64,000 bases of DNA from CAYTPI01 sp964439625 (GCA_964439625.1 CAYTPI010000002.1:292285-356284); one strand, 5' to 3'; shown: positions 18,374-27,264, counted from the stretch's first letter. Numbers and translations are program-made. The notes: a model not told the origin generated them from the sequence alone.

Positions 18374-20263
18374 TTACTGTACCTCTCTGATGCGATACAG
18401 CGTCATCCGCTCACCACGGTAGACGACCTCAGCATACGCTTCTAAGAATGCGTTCTGGGCAAACAAGGGCTTATCACCCGTAATAATATGCGTTTGCAGA
18501 ATATAGTCGATGCCGTTAGCCTCCAAAGCCCTTAGTAAGGCTGTTGTATTCTGTATGTTGGCATAATCAACCCGATCACCCCAATTACCTGAGACCAAAT
18601 CCGGTGAAATGTACAGTGAACCGTTGGCGTGCTCTGCCAGAATGCGCTCGCCGTCGTAGGCATCCAGCGCTTGGATCGTCTCCCACGTCGGAAATGTGAT
18701 TGGGGCCACCTCATTGTGCCAAGCAGCAATGTACGCTTCGCGTTCCATCCCAAGCGCGATCCGATGGGTACCGTTACCGTATTGCACTCCTATGATCAAT
18801 GTCAAATTGACCGTCACCATTGCGATGCTGGCGAGTTGAACCACATACTTACCCGCTGAATGCTGTTGGTCAACACGCCAGAGCACGTACCCTGCCACAA
18901 TTGATAAAAAAGCCAACCCCGGCACAAAATGCCGCGCTGCCTGTTTGACCACAAACCACATCACCGAGAACACAAAAGCATACATCAGCATGTGCCGGAT
19001 GATTGGCTTATCTTTAAGCACCCCCAGCAGTGCGCCAACAACCAGCGCCATCAAAAAGATCGGCCCAACGATAAACCCAAGGTAGAAGTTCAAATCAGGA
19101 TGGTGTCCAATTGACATCCCGATGAGGTTGCCTACATAGCCGAGCACAGTCCAATCATAGAAGACTTCTGTACCTAACTCACTGCGCGGTGACGGCAGCC
19201 CACCGATCAATGCAAACTGCTTGGCAAACACAGGGTAAAAGGGACTACGATGAACAATCAGATTGTACAGATAGAATGGAAACCCACCCGTCGCCGTCAA
19301 CCCAAGGAATAATGCCAACCGCTGTGCCAACCGCCTGAACTGTCCCCGCACGACGCTGAACACCACTAACCAGAGCATCAGAAGTAAGACTGAGATAAAC
19401 GCCTGCACTTTGGTACCTGCCGCCAAACCAGCAAACAGTCCGGCAAATAGTAGCCAGCGCCATCCTTCGCGTGTCTCATTTCCGGCAGCACCTGCTAACG
19501 TAAACCAGCGAAGAAAGGCAGTCAAGGCCAGTATCTCGAATAAGGCCCACAACATGTCAACCTTACCCGACTGCGCTAAATAGGCGGCGTCTGGCATGGT
19601 GTATAGAAAAACTACCGCAAGCAAGCTGCTAATCTGATTGAAAAACAACCGAGCCAGCGCGTAGAGTGCGACGGCAACCATCAAGCTGGCACCAAAAGCG
19701 ACTAGCAGTGTCGCCGTGCTGAAGCTTGGACGCAGCAGCAGCCCCCAGCCAGAAAGCAGCATAGCGTTGCCTGGTAATGTCGCTGCCCATATGTGAGTTG
19801 GCTGCACGTATTGGCCGGCCTCAACCCAATAGCGCGGCAGCAGTAAATATTGGTGAACGGTGTCACCTTCGGTTGGTGGGGCGATGCCACCTAGTAGGTT
19901 GAGCAACCCCCATACGACAGCAAGTAGCAGCAAGACGCGCACGTACCAAGGCATATGCAGGGCTTTACGCAGCAACCCCCAAAGTGCCTGTAGATCTTGG
20001 GCCAGTATTTCCCAATACAAAACCATTAAACTCAGTCCACTGATCAACAGGCCCCACGCTAACCATGGCTGGTACAGGCCAAGCAAGCTGGCAGCGAACA
20101 ACATGGTCGCTGTTAGAGCAGTGCCAAACCCATAAGTAAAGGCTAGTCCGGCGGCACGATTCCAAAAATTGAGGGGCACGCGCACCCGAAGCATGACGCC
20201 ATAGCCATACAAAGCCGCCATCATTAGCAGCAGTAAGGTAACATCGGCAACAATCGGCAACAT
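18374..20263 (-). CDS. GT-C superfamily membrane protein (ArnT/PMT-like)
   Basis: 629 residues with about a dozen hydrophobic spans through residue ~495 and a soluble C-terminal segment of ~130 residues. A periplasm-facing loop PPTEGDTVHQYLLLPRYW near 128-145 carries the acidic residue expected of a GT-C active site. It lacks the beta-sandwich tail of the other GT-C proteins here. It could be a transferase using a polyprenyl-phosphate sugar or, less likely, the missing Wzy-type polymerase of the cluster; the sequence alone does not decide. It lies 5 bases after the upstream GT4 gene. Confidence 0.78.
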   Translation of the reverse strand: MLPIVADVTLLLLMMAALYGYGVMLRVRVPLNFWNRAAGLAFTYGFGTALTATMLFAASLLGLYQPWLAWGLLISGLSLMVLYWEILAQDLQALWGLLRKALHMPWYVRVLLLLAVVWGLLNLLGGIAPPTEGDTVHQYLLLPRYWVEAGQYVQPTHIWAATLPGNAMLLSGWGLLLRPSFSTATLLVAFGASLMVAVALYALARLFFNQISSLLAVVFLYTMPDAAYLAQSGKVDMLWALFEILALTAFLRWFTLAGAAGNETREGWRWLLFAGLFAGLAAGTKVQAFISVLLLMLWLVVFSVVRGQFRRLAQRLALFLGLTATGGFPFYLYNLIVHRSPFYPVFAKQFALIGGLPSPRSELGTEVFYDWTVLGYVGNLIGMSIGHHPDLNFYLGFIVGPIFLMALVVGALLGVLKDKPIIRHMLMYAFVFSVMWFVVKQAARHFVPGLAFLSIVAGYVLWRVDQQHSAGKYVVQLASIAMVTVNLTLIIGVQYGNGTHRIALGMEREAYIAAWHNEVAPITFPTWETIQALDAYDGERILAEHANGSLYISPDLVSGNWGDRVDYANIQNTTALLRALEANGIDYILQTHIITGDKPLFAQNAFLEAYAEVVYRGERMTLYRIREVQ

Positions 20264-20268
20264 TAGAC

Positions 20269-21639
20269 TTAGGAAAAAAAACGTTGTTCGAGAGCAGGCA
20301 GCAGAATTTGGGCCTGCCGGGCAAGGTAAGCGCCTAACAGCAGCAATGCCCAGAGCGCCCCAATGCCAACCGCTATGTTTGATGCAGAGCGCACGTCTGG
20401 CTGAGGGACAATCTCGTAGCGCTTGGCCTTTGCCGCACAGGAATTAGGGAATGTTTCGACAAACACTCTATAAAGCGTTTCACCCACCACATCATAGCTG
20501 CAATGTGTCTTAATATATTCGATGCTGCCCACACGTAACTGATCGAGTTTAGTCGGGTCAGCAAGCAGCGCATGAATTGCTTGAGCCATAGCAGCGGCAT
20601 CGTGGTTAGGCACAATCTGTCCATTCACATTTTCAATGACGATGCCCTCAGGGCCGCCGCAGTCCGTCGCAATGACCGGAGTACCGCAGGCCATTGCTTC
20701 TAGCATTACGATGCCGAGCCCTTCTTGTGAACTCGGTAGTACAAACAACCTAGCACCTGTATACAGACTGTTAAGGCGCTCAAGACTGACGCGTCCTTCA
20801 AACCGCACAACCTTACTGATACCAAGCTCGTCACATAAGTCGAGCAGATGTTGGGTAGGTATGTCACCTGCTAGCACAAGCTGCACACCTGGATGCTGAA
20901 TATGCACTTTCGCAAAGGCCTGCAGCAGCAATGGTACATTTTTACGTACATCGTTGATACGGCTGACGGTCAATATATATGGACTGGCGATGTCAGCAGG
21001 TGGGGAGGCATCGAGTTTGAGGTCAACAGGTACGGGCGCTACGGTGACTTTATCGGTGAGATCCGGTCGTTCTTCCCGAATGCGCCGAGCCACATATGGG
21101 CTGTGGACGACAATCTGCTTAGCTTTGCGCAATACAAAATATTCTTGCCAACGTAAGAAGCCCCAAAACGGACTGTTTAAGGTGGCTTTTGCCCACGCGT
21201 CTCCACTGAGCACTTTGCCCTCTAGCTCATCGGCATAGAGCGTGCTCGTCCAGATGACGAAAGGCATGCCCCGTAGTGCTGCGGGCAGGGCAGCATGGCT
21301 GGGGCCACCCGCAAACACCAACTGATCAAAGCGTTCAAGCACAGGGCCAACGATCCACTGTGGCATGAAATACATCAACCATAGTGGTACCGGTGGCACC
21401 GCATTCGCGGATGTCGGGTTCGGATGTTCAGGTCGGTTGTGCAGTCGCCAATGCTTCAACGACCATTTCAAGCGTTCCCACCGGCTGATGTCTCCTTCAG
21501 CGAAGGTACCATACAGCACATGTGGATCATGTCCCCAATCTTCGAGGTAGGCACACCATGCATCAATGACCGTTGGTACGCCACCAGGTCGGTCAGCTTG
21601 CAGCGTCATAATGCAGGTTGTTTCGGGCGTTTCAGCCAT
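20269..21639 (-). CDS. GT4 glycosyltransferase with C-terminal membrane anchor
   Basis: 456 residues. The GT-B region runs to about 400, with CIMTLQADRPGGVPTVIDAW at the start, VSRINDVRKNVPLLLQAF in the middle and the donor block PSSQEGLGIVMLEAMACGTP. After it, a single hydrophobic helix (AVGIGALWALLLLGAYLA, about 424-441) is followed by a short tail. A C-terminal anchor is unusual for GT4 and should hold the enzyme at the inner face of the membrane. The start overlaps the upstream GT2 stop as TAATG. Confidence 0.88.
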   Translation of the reverse strand: MAETPETTCIMTLQADRPGGVPTVIDAWCAYLEDWGHDPHVLYGTFAEGDISRWERLKWSLKHWRLHNRPEHPNPTSANAVPPVPLWLMYFMPQWIVGPVLERFDQLVFAGGPSHAALPAALRGMPFVIWTSTLYADELEGKVLSGDAWAKATLNSPFWGFLRWQEYFVLRKAKQIVVHSPYVARRIREERPDLTDKVTVAPVPVDLKLDASPPADIASPYILTVSRINDVRKNVPLLLQAFAKVHIQHPGVQLVLAGDIPTQHLLDLCDELGISKVVRFEGRVSLERLNSLYTGARLFVLPSSQEGLGIVMLEAMACGTPVIATDCGGPEGIVIENVNGQIVPNHDAAAMAQAIHALLADPTKLDQLRVGSIEYIKTHCSYDVVGETLYRVFVETFPNSCAAKAKRYEIVPQPDVRSASNIAVGIGALWALLLLGAYLARQAQILLPALEQRFFS

Positions 21640-22667
21640 TAGTTCAGAACAGGTTTCGCGGGCGCATCCTCACGCCGGAGAACACGGCGCACCACATAGA
21701 TCGATTTGTCTTGGGCTTCATAGTATGTGCGGACGAGCAGTTCCGTCACCAAGCCGATTAAGAATGACTGCACACCCATCGAAAAAAAAGTAACTGAAAT
21801 AAGCAGCAGCGGTGTGTTATCCGGCTGGATGCCCCGAATAAGGAACAACACAATCGAAGCCAGTAAAGCGACAGTGCTGGCAATCATAAAGCCAAGCCCC
21901 ACGCCACCAAACAGGTACATCGGCGTGGTTCTGTAACTGAGAAAGAACTTAACCGTCAATAGGTCGAGGCTCACTTTAAATGTACGCCATAGGCCGTACT
22001 TGCTCGTTCCATGAATGCGAGGACGGTGGTTTACCTTCATCTCGGTGATGTTAGCACCCGCCGCCGAAGCGAATACTGGAATAAAGCGGTGCATCTCACC
22101 ATATAACCGGACTTCATCGATCACTTCACGCCGATAGGCTTTTAGTGTACAGCCGTAGTCATGAAGCGCGACTCCAGTTACCTTTGATATCAAGCCGTTG
22201 GCTAACATTGACGGGAGCTTACGAGTTAAGAACGTATCCTTGCGATCAAAGCGCCAACCACTGACGAGGTCATAGCCTTCGTCTAATTTCGCCATGAGTT
22301 TGCCAACGTCGGCTGGGTCATTTTGCAAGTCAGCATCCATCAAGATAACAACATCACCATTGGAATGATCGATGCCAGCAGAGATAGCAGCCGTTTGCCC
22401 AAAATTACGTCGCAAATCGACAAACACCACATGTTCCGGGTCCTGTTTCACCAATCCTTCCAGGCGCTCAACACTCTGGTCGCGGCTGCCATCATTGGCA
22501 TAAACGACCTCATAGCTGTAGTCCAATGGCTGCATAGCCTCTGTGATTTCTTGATGCAGCAACAGGACGTTGTCTTCTTCGTTGTAAACAGGAATGACAA
22601 GCGATATATCAACACGGTGAGCATTGTTGTGCCCAGAACCGTTTGTAGATGCGTTAGAGGGAGTCAT
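21639..22667 (-). CDS. GT2 glycosyltransferase with two C-terminal spans (GtrB/DPM-like)
   Basis: 342 residues. The GT-A domain shows SLVIPVYNEEDNV, YANDGSRDQS and the metal site MDADLQNDP. Two hydrophobic spans follow at about 242-273 and 282-310, the pattern of GtrB/ArnC-type undecaprenyl-phosphate sugar synthases. It should make a lipid-linked sugar for the GT-C transferases downstream. It is the first gene of the ~22 kb operon. AGAAGGA lies about 13 bases before the ATG, a loose ribosome site, and no convincing promoter was identified in the 93-base gap behind it. Confidence 0.9.
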   Translation of the reverse strand: MTPSNASTNGSGHNNAHRVDISLVIPVYNEEDNVLLLHQEITEAMQPLDYSYEVVYANDGSRDQSVERLEGLVKQDPEHVVFVDLRRNFGQTAAISAGIDHSNGDVVILMDADLQNDPADVGKLMAKLDEGYDLVSGWRFDRKDTFLTRKLPSMLANGLISKVTGVALHDYGCTLKAYRREVIDEVRLYGEMHRFIPVFASAAGANITEMKVNHRPRIHGTSKYGLWRTFKVSLDLLTVKFFLSYRTTPMYLFGGVGLGFMIASTVALLASIVLFLIRGIQPDNTPLLLISVTFFSMGVQSFLIGLVTELLVRTYYEAQDKSIYVVRRVLRREDAPAKPVLN

Positions 22668-22722
22668 GACCAGCCGAAATCCTTCTCATAAAATCTAGCA
22701 TAGAAGTGTAGTACCAGAGTGG

Positions 22723-22740
22723 GATAATTCCGATAATTCG
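22723..22740. repeat. Two tandem 9-base repeats upstream of the polysaccharide operon
   Basis: GATAATTCC is followed directly by GATAATTCG. The pair lies between the HPr gene and the first gene of the minus-strand operon, about 56 bases before its start codon, where an operator could sit. Function unknown. Confidence 0.3.
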
Positions 22741-22760
22741 ACTGGTCAGTGTAGAACTAT

Positions 22761-23039
22761 CTATTCAATCTCGCCAAAATTTGACTGAATTAACGCAGCG
22801 AGTGATTCGACAGATTCCTTTTCATCAGGGCCTTCTGCCGCCAGAGAGATGGTATGCCCTTGTGCCACACCTAGGGTAAGCACACTGAGGATACTTTTGG
22901 CGTCAACGGGGTCACTTTCGCCACTGACGTTTTGAATAGTGATATCAGAATCAAATTCACTTGCAGCTTTTACGAACATCGCGGCAGGGCGTGCGTGCAG
23001 GCCCAGTTTGTGCTCAATTACCAAAGTCTTCTCGAACAT
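22761..23039 (-). CDS. ptsH: HPr-family phosphocarrier protein
   Basis: 92 residues. GLHARPA places the phosphorylatable histidine at residue 15, and DAKSILSVLTLGV carries the serine (residue 49) equivalent to Ser46, the HPr-kinase target. Both sites look intact. HPr passes phosphate from enzyme I to PTS permeases or, without them, acts as a metabolic regulator. No enzyme I or EII gene is in the window. The start is an ATG with AGAGGG about 7 bases upstream. The gene lies 93 bases upstream of the glycan operon on the same strand, so read-through is possible. Confidence 0.93.
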   Translation of the reverse strand: MFEKTLVIEHKLGLHARPAAMFVKAASEFDSDITIQNVSGESDPVDAKSILSVLTLGVAQGHTISLAAEGPDEKESVESLAALIQSNFGEIE

Positions 23040-23132
23040 TTTGCTGCCCTCTTTATGGTTGTGGATTTATTGCAACTATGGTCTAGGAATTAGAGTACAT
23101 GGTTCGGTTTTCCAAGTCAACCTCTGAGAGCA

Positions 23133-23163
23133 TATGCGATGTAATTCAGAATAACATCGCGTA
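23133..23163. other. Hairpin with 10-bp stem
   Basis: Arms 23133-23142 (TATGCGATGT) and 23154-23163 (ACATCGCGTA) pair with one G-T wobble around an 11-base loop. There is no T-run on either strand, so it is not a standard terminator. It lies between the HPr gene and the decayed transposase and may be an end of the old element or part of the HPr upstream region. Confidence 0.35.
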
Positions 23164-23172
23164 GAATGAGCA

Positions 23173-23704
23173 TACGCTCAGTTCCCTAACGGGGCCAGCC
23201 ATCCAGGCTTTGATTTGTTTGATAGCGCTTTTAACCGTGCCCGACCCAATGAGAAAGCCGTCATCCTGGCGTTGTGTATGCCAGTGCTGAGCACCTCATC
23301 ATCCGGATAAAGAGTATGATACCAGTCTACACATTGGGTGCTGTCGGGGAACAAGTCGGTCGTCACATCCCAAATCCATGCGGCGCCATCGGCGGTGACA
23401 CAATTCTCAGCCGCTTGAGGAACATCAGCTTGATAATCGCTGGCTCACAAAGCTTTGCCAAACCGTTCGACGCTGCCGAGAACTGCCGCAAGGACGATAT
23501 CTTGCGCAAGGCCATCTGTGTGCTTTTTTGTAGCGGGCTTGCATACTGATATCAAATACAGTCCCAACCTTGACCTCTTCAGTAAAAATAGGCTCGCTCT
23601 ACCTCTAATCTTTAAACCTCATCAGTTTGTCGCATTTCGAGCAGATGGGCTTTGATCTCGTCGTCTGTCGGCTAGAGCATTCCTATCTCTTTTGCTTTTG
23701 CCAT
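23173..23704 (-). pseudogene. Decayed transposase (ISKra4-like), with stops, frameshift and internal deletion
   Basis: No intact gene remains, but the minus strand keeps recognisable transposase blocks in changing frames. An ATG at 23704 follows AAGAAGAG and opens MAKAKEIGML before a stop. CSKCDKLM and EVERAYFY resemble the N-terminal zinc-ribbon region. A long frame reads DIVLAAVLGSVERFGKAL, then a TGA at 23445-23447 where Trp is likely, then VTADGAAWIWDV (23365-23403) and TQCVDWYH. After that the catalytic middle is missing, and another frame gives GSGTVKSAIKQIKAWMAGP (about 23190-23252). The order DGAxWIW, VDWYH, GSGxVxSAxKQ is characteristic of ISKra4-type transposases from memory; the exact family needs a search. 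No clear terminal repeats were found. Confidence 0.7.
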
Positions 23705-23779
23705 AGTTTACTCTTCTTTGCCCAATAATGTGAATTATACCCGAGCATATCAGACGTTAACGTAACTATCCGCTGCACT

Positions 23780-23808
23780 TCGACGGTCTGTACTGCGCTG
23801 GCTATAAT
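23780..23808 (+). promoter_or_regulatory. Promoter of the carbamoyltransferase unit
   Basis: TCGACG at 23780-23785, a 17-base spacer and a perfect TATAAT at 23803-23808. Transcription would begin near 23815, giving a ~48-base leader that contains the GGAGG ribosome site. The -35 is only a partial match. Confidence 0.6.
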
Positions 23809-23862
23809 CGCTTTTGGCTCAAGTAAACTTAACCATTAATCAAATTTTTTATTGGAGGGCCT

Positions 23863-25644
23863 GTGTACATTGTCGGCATCTCATGCTACTATCATGACTC
23901 AGCAGCTTGCATCCTGCGGGAAGGCGAATTGATTGCTGCCGCCGCTGAGGAGCGTTTCTCACGTAAAAAGCATGACAGCGGGTTCCCTCACCATGCTATT
24001 GAATTTTGCATGCAGCAAGCTGGCATCACATCTAATGAGATTGATTACGTCGTTTTCTATGAGAAACCACTGCTGAAATTCGAGCGCATCCTTCTAAGCT
24101 CACTGTCTACCTATCCACGCTCATTGACCTTCTTTCGTGAATCGATGATTAGTTGGTTCAACGAGAAACTCTGGGTCAAAAGTCAACTGCTAGAAAAACT
24201 CAGCATCCCGTCGGAAAAGCTGCTCTTTGTCGAACATCACCAATCCCATGCTGCCAGCAGCTTCTTCGCTTCGCCCTTTGAAGAATCGGCTATCCTTACA
24301 ATTGACGGCGTTGGCGAGTGGACAACGGCTGCCATTGGCAAAGCAGCAGGCAGTTTCACTAAGGCCAACAAAAACATCCTCAAGCTCGAAAAAGAGATGC
24401 GCTTCCCGCACTCAGTTGGGTTGCTGTATTCTGCTTTTACCGCCTATCTGGGGTTCCGAGTCAACAATGGTGAATACAAAGTGATGGGTATGGCCCCCTT
24501 TGGTGAACCACGTTACATCGATAAGATACATAAAGTAGTTGACGTCTCAGATGATGGCAGTATCCATCTTGATATGAATTATTTTTCGTATCATTACTCA
24601 GCAACTCAAACGTTTAACCGCAAATTTGATGCCCTCTTTGGCCCGCGCCGCAGCCCCGAGCGTCAGTTCTTCACGGCGCAAACTAACCCGGATTTGGCTG
24701 GCCCTGAAGCGGAAGAGAATCAGCGCTTTGCCGACATTGCCGCCAGTATTCAGGTAGTCACTGAAGATATCATCATCAAAATGGCGAATGAGGCCCATCG
24801 CCTGACGGGGTCAAAGAATCTCTGCATGGCAGGCGGCGTCGCCTTGAACAGCGTCGCCAATGGCAAAATTCTTGAGAATACCCCATTCGACACACTCTAT
24901 ATCCAGCCTGAAGCAGGCGATGCAGGCGGCGCGTTGGGGGCAGCACTCTATGCCTACCACATCATTTTAGGTCACCCGCGCAGACTTATTATGAACACAC
25001 CCTACTGGGGCAAGCGCTTTAACACTGCTCACATCAAAGACTTTTTGGAAAGTAACAACATCCCCCACCAACATTATTCTTCACTGGAACAGCAAACTGA
25101 ACGTGTGGTAAGCACTCTGCTAGAAGGCGGTGTTGTTGGGCTGTATCAAGGACGCTTCGAATGGGGACCGCGTGCACTAGGCAACCGCAGTATCATTGCT
25201 GATCCGCGCCGGTCTGAGATGAAAGAGATTGTTAACACCAAGATCAAGTTTCGTGAGCCATTCAGACCGTTCGCACCAGTCGTCACAGAGAACCGGGCCT
25301 CAGAATTTTTCGATATGGGACCTTACCTTGGGCAGACGCCACCACGCTTTATGCTGGTAGTTCGGCCTATTTCCGAAGACAAGCATGAGGTCATCCCTGC
25401 TGTGACCCACGTCAATGGTGGCGGTAGACTGCAAACTGTGCGCCAAGAAGACAACCCACGTTACTATGATATTATTGACGCGTTCGGGCAGGCGACAGGC
25501 GTTCCTGTCTTGTTGAACACCAGCTTTAATCTGCGAGGCGAGCCTATTGTGACCAGCCCAGCCAATGCCTTTTCGACATTCAAAGCTGGCGCACTCGAAC
25601 TACTCATTCTGGACGAATTTATCGTTTCCAAAGACGATCTTTAG
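23863..25644 (+). CDS. Carbamoyltransferase (NodU/CmcH/TobZ family)
   Basis: 593 residues. The N-terminal Kae1-like domain begins VGISCYYHDSAACIL, with EERFSRKKHD and HHQSHAASSFFASP (metal/nucleotide histidines). The C-terminal domain has RFEWGPRALGNRSIIADPR, REPFRPFAP and NTSFNLRGEPIV. Family members use carbamoyl phosphate and ATP to make a carbamoyl-adenylate and transfer the carbamoyl group to a hydroxyl, often on a sugar. Beside a glycan operon, the target is probably a sugar of that glycan (inference). The start is a GTG with TTGGAGGG upstream. The next gene follows after 9 bases. Confidence 0.93.
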   Translation: MYIVGISCYYHDSAACILREGELIAAAAEERFSRKKHDSGFPHHAIEFCMQQAGITSNEIDYVVFYEKPLLKFERILLSSLSTYPRSLTFFRESMISWFNEKLWVKSQLLEKLSIPSEKLLFVEHHQSHAASSFFASPFEESAILTIDGVGEWTTAAIGKAAGSFTKANKNILKLEKEMRFPHSVGLLYSAFTAYLGFRVNNGEYKVMGMAPFGEPRYIDKIHKVVDVSDDGSIHLDMNYFSYHYSATQTFNRKFDALFGPRRSPERQFFTAQTNPDLAGPEAEENQRFADIAASIQVVTEDIIIKMANEAHRLTGSKNLCMAGGVALNSVANGKILENTPFDTLYIQPEAGDAGGALGAALYAYHIILGHPRRLIMNTPYWGKRFNTAHIKDFLESNNIPHQHYSSLEQQTERVVSTLLEGGVVGLYQGRFEWGPRALGNRSIIADPRRSEMKEIVNTKIKFREPFRPFAPVVTENRASEFFDMGPYLGQTPPRFMLVVRPISEDKHEVIPAVTHVNGGGRLQTVRQEDNPRYYDIIDAFGQATGVPVLLNTSFNLRGEPIVTSPANAFSTFKAGALELLILDEFIVSKDDL

Positions 25645-25653
25645 GAGGCTATT

Positions 25654-25836
25654 ATGAGCCAATTTTTCAAGAACATGGCAACCAACATGGGCGTTGTGGG
25701 TGAATTTCTCAAGTTTCTATGGGCGCGCAAGATTTGGTGGTTAATCCCCATGATTGTCGTCCTTTCAGTATTTGCACTGCTGCTGTTTGCTGCCAACGCG
25801 TCTGGTGTCGCACCGTTCATCTACACGCTCTTTTAA
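25654..25836 (+). CDS. DUF5989-family small membrane protein
   Basis: 60 residues with one hydrophobic span (about 29-47) preceded by FLWARKIWWLIP and ending APFIYTLF, the signature tail of DUF5989. This family is nearly always encoded directly after a NodU-type carbamoyltransferase, as here, suggesting a membrane-recruiting partner. A perfect AGGAGG lies 7 bases before the ATG. Function unproven. Confidence 0.88.
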   Translation: MSQFFKNMATNMGVVGEFLKFLWARKIWWLIPMIVVLSVFALLLFAANASGVAPFIYTLF

Positions 25837-25839
25837 ACC

Positions 25840-26970
25840 GTGACCCCACGTGTTATCGTCTCATCAGGTGGGGTATACCATGCCTACCACACTGCCAGAG
25901 GGGCACTCAAAGCCGGCTACCTGACAAAGTTCATCGCTGGGATTGTCCTCCCCGGTGAACTTGATCCAGCTTATCTCCAACCGATCCGGCTACCAAACTA
26001 CATCGGACACGCAATGCAGCAGGTGCCAAATGCAAACAGTCAGTTTGCCTCCTACCTCGTGCGTGACAATCTGTTTGACTATTGGGCAAAGCGCCACATT
26101 GAAGCCTGTGACGTGTTCCATGGCTGGAACCACATGAGTCTCTACTCAATGCGTAAAGCCAAAACACTTGGAGCCAAGACAATCATTGAGCGTTCGTCCG
26201 CGCACCCAGCAGTTCAATTACAAATCCTCAAGGAAGAGTGGGCACGTTTTGGCTTGAAGTATCCGTCTGGCATGCACTGGCTGATGGATAAGCACGTTCA
26301 AGAGTACGAAGAAGCAGACGCAATCGCAGTTTGTTCAGAGTTTGTTGCCCGTACCCTTGTTGATCACGGTATCCCACGAAAGAAACTAAGGCGTGTGCAC
26401 CTCGGGTTTGACCCGTCGCGCTTCTCGACTGCACCCAAAACCGATAACACATTTCGCGTCATCTTTGCCGGGATGATTGGCCTGCGTAAAGGCATTCCGT
26501 ATCTACTTGAGGCATTCAAGCGTCTTAATTTACCGAACAGCGAACTGGTACTTGTAGGCGGCTTTGCCCCAGAAGGCCGTCAATTTATGTCAAAATATGA
26601 GGGGATTTATCGCCATATTCCGTTTGTGCCACAACAAGAATTAGCGGCTTTATACCAACAAAGCTCTGTACTCGTCATGCCTTCGCTAGAAGACGGTTTC
26701 GGGATGACAGTCTATGAAGCCGCTGCTTGTGGCGTCCCCGCAATAGTCAGTGAGAATACAGGGGCAACCTTAGTGGATGGTGAAAGCTGCTTGATCGTGC
26801 CCATACGTGACATCGATGCGCTGATGGAAAAACTTGTGTGGCTATATGAAGATGAAGAAGCACGCCACCAGATGGGTCAGGCGGCGCATCAATATGTGCA
26901 GCAGTTCACATGGTCAACCTACCATGCAGAACTCAAGCAAATCTACGACGAATTAACCTTGGCAAATTAA
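25840..26970 (+). CDS. GT4-family glycosyltransferase
   Basis: 376 residues, GT-B fold: VSSGGVYHAYHTARGALKAG at the N-terminus, VIFAGMIGLRKGIPYLLEAF in the nucleotide half, and the donor block PSLEDGFGMTVYEAAACGVP. GTG start 3 bases after DUF5989. As third gene of the carbamoyltransferase unit it may add the sugar that becomes carbamoylated. It ends with a 4-base tail-to-tail overlap with the small membrane gene on the other strand. Confidence 0.9.
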   Translation: MTPRVIVSSGGVYHAYHTARGALKAGYLTKFIAGIVLPGELDPAYLQPIRLPNYIGHAMQQVPNANSQFASYLVRDNLFDYWAKRHIEACDVFHGWNHMSLYSMRKAKTLGAKTIIERSSAHPAVQLQILKEEWARFGLKYPSGMHWLMDKHVQEYEEADAIAVCSEFVARTLVDHGIPRKKLRRVHLGFDPSRFSTAPKTDNTFRVIFAGMIGLRKGIPYLLEAFKRLNLPNSELVLVGGFAPEGRQFMSKYEGIYRHIPFVPQQELAALYQQSSVLVMPSLEDGFGMTVYEAAACGVPAIVSENTGATLVDGESCLIVPIRDIDALMEKLVWLYEDEEARHQMGQAAHQYVQQFTWSTYHAELKQIYDELTLAN

Positions 26971-27203
26971 CTCAACCCTTGGCTATAACCAGCATCTATG
27001 CTGGTATCGGGCTCAGGTCGTTCGGCCCAACCAGCGTTTTCTTGTTTGAGCCGCAAGTAATCGTTGGTAACCTGCGCGATCAAACCAAATGGTGCGGCGA
27101 GTGTCAAGTAAAAGGCCATCAAAAAAAAGCGCCCAACCATATCCCCAAGAAACTCGCCAAAGCCACGCCAATAGCTCAGTGAAGTCTTAAAGAAATAGGT
27201 CAT
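26967..27203 (-). CDS. Small membrane protein resembling SxtJ-type companions of carbamoyltransferases
   Basis: 78 residues with one long hydrophobic stretch (FLMAFYLTLAAPFGLIAQV, about 26-44), followed by D-Y-L-R-L-K and an acidic tail containing ...WAERPEPD. Carbamoyltransferase loci often carry, beside DUF5989, a small protein with this P-x-G-L-I-x-R/Q then D-x-L-R layout; I match it from memory of that pattern. Here it is on the opposite strand but has its own strong signals: AGGAGGTGA before the ATG and a TTGCAA-N16-GATAAT promoter. Confidence 0.7.
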   Translation of the reverse strand: MTYFFKTSLSYWRGFGEFLGDMVGRFFLMAFYLTLAAPFGLIAQVTNDYLRLKQENAGWAERPEPDTSIDAGYSQGLS

Positions 27204-27224
27204 CTGTCACCTCCTATTGCTGTG

Positions 27225-27252
27225 ATTATCACGCATAGAAAACTAATTGCAA
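27225..27252 (-). promoter_or_regulatory. Promoter of the small membrane gene
   Basis: TTGCAA at 27252-27247, 16-base spacer, GATAAT at 27230-27225. The predicted leader is ~15 bases and contains AGGAGG. Confidence 0.55.
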
Positions 27253-27264
27253 AGTGGTCGTGGT

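Noticed and set aside
23274..23549. 91-codon plus-strand frame as a gene
   Set aside because: It lies antisense to the decayed transposase, whose motifs are on the minus strand; no ribosome site or similarity.
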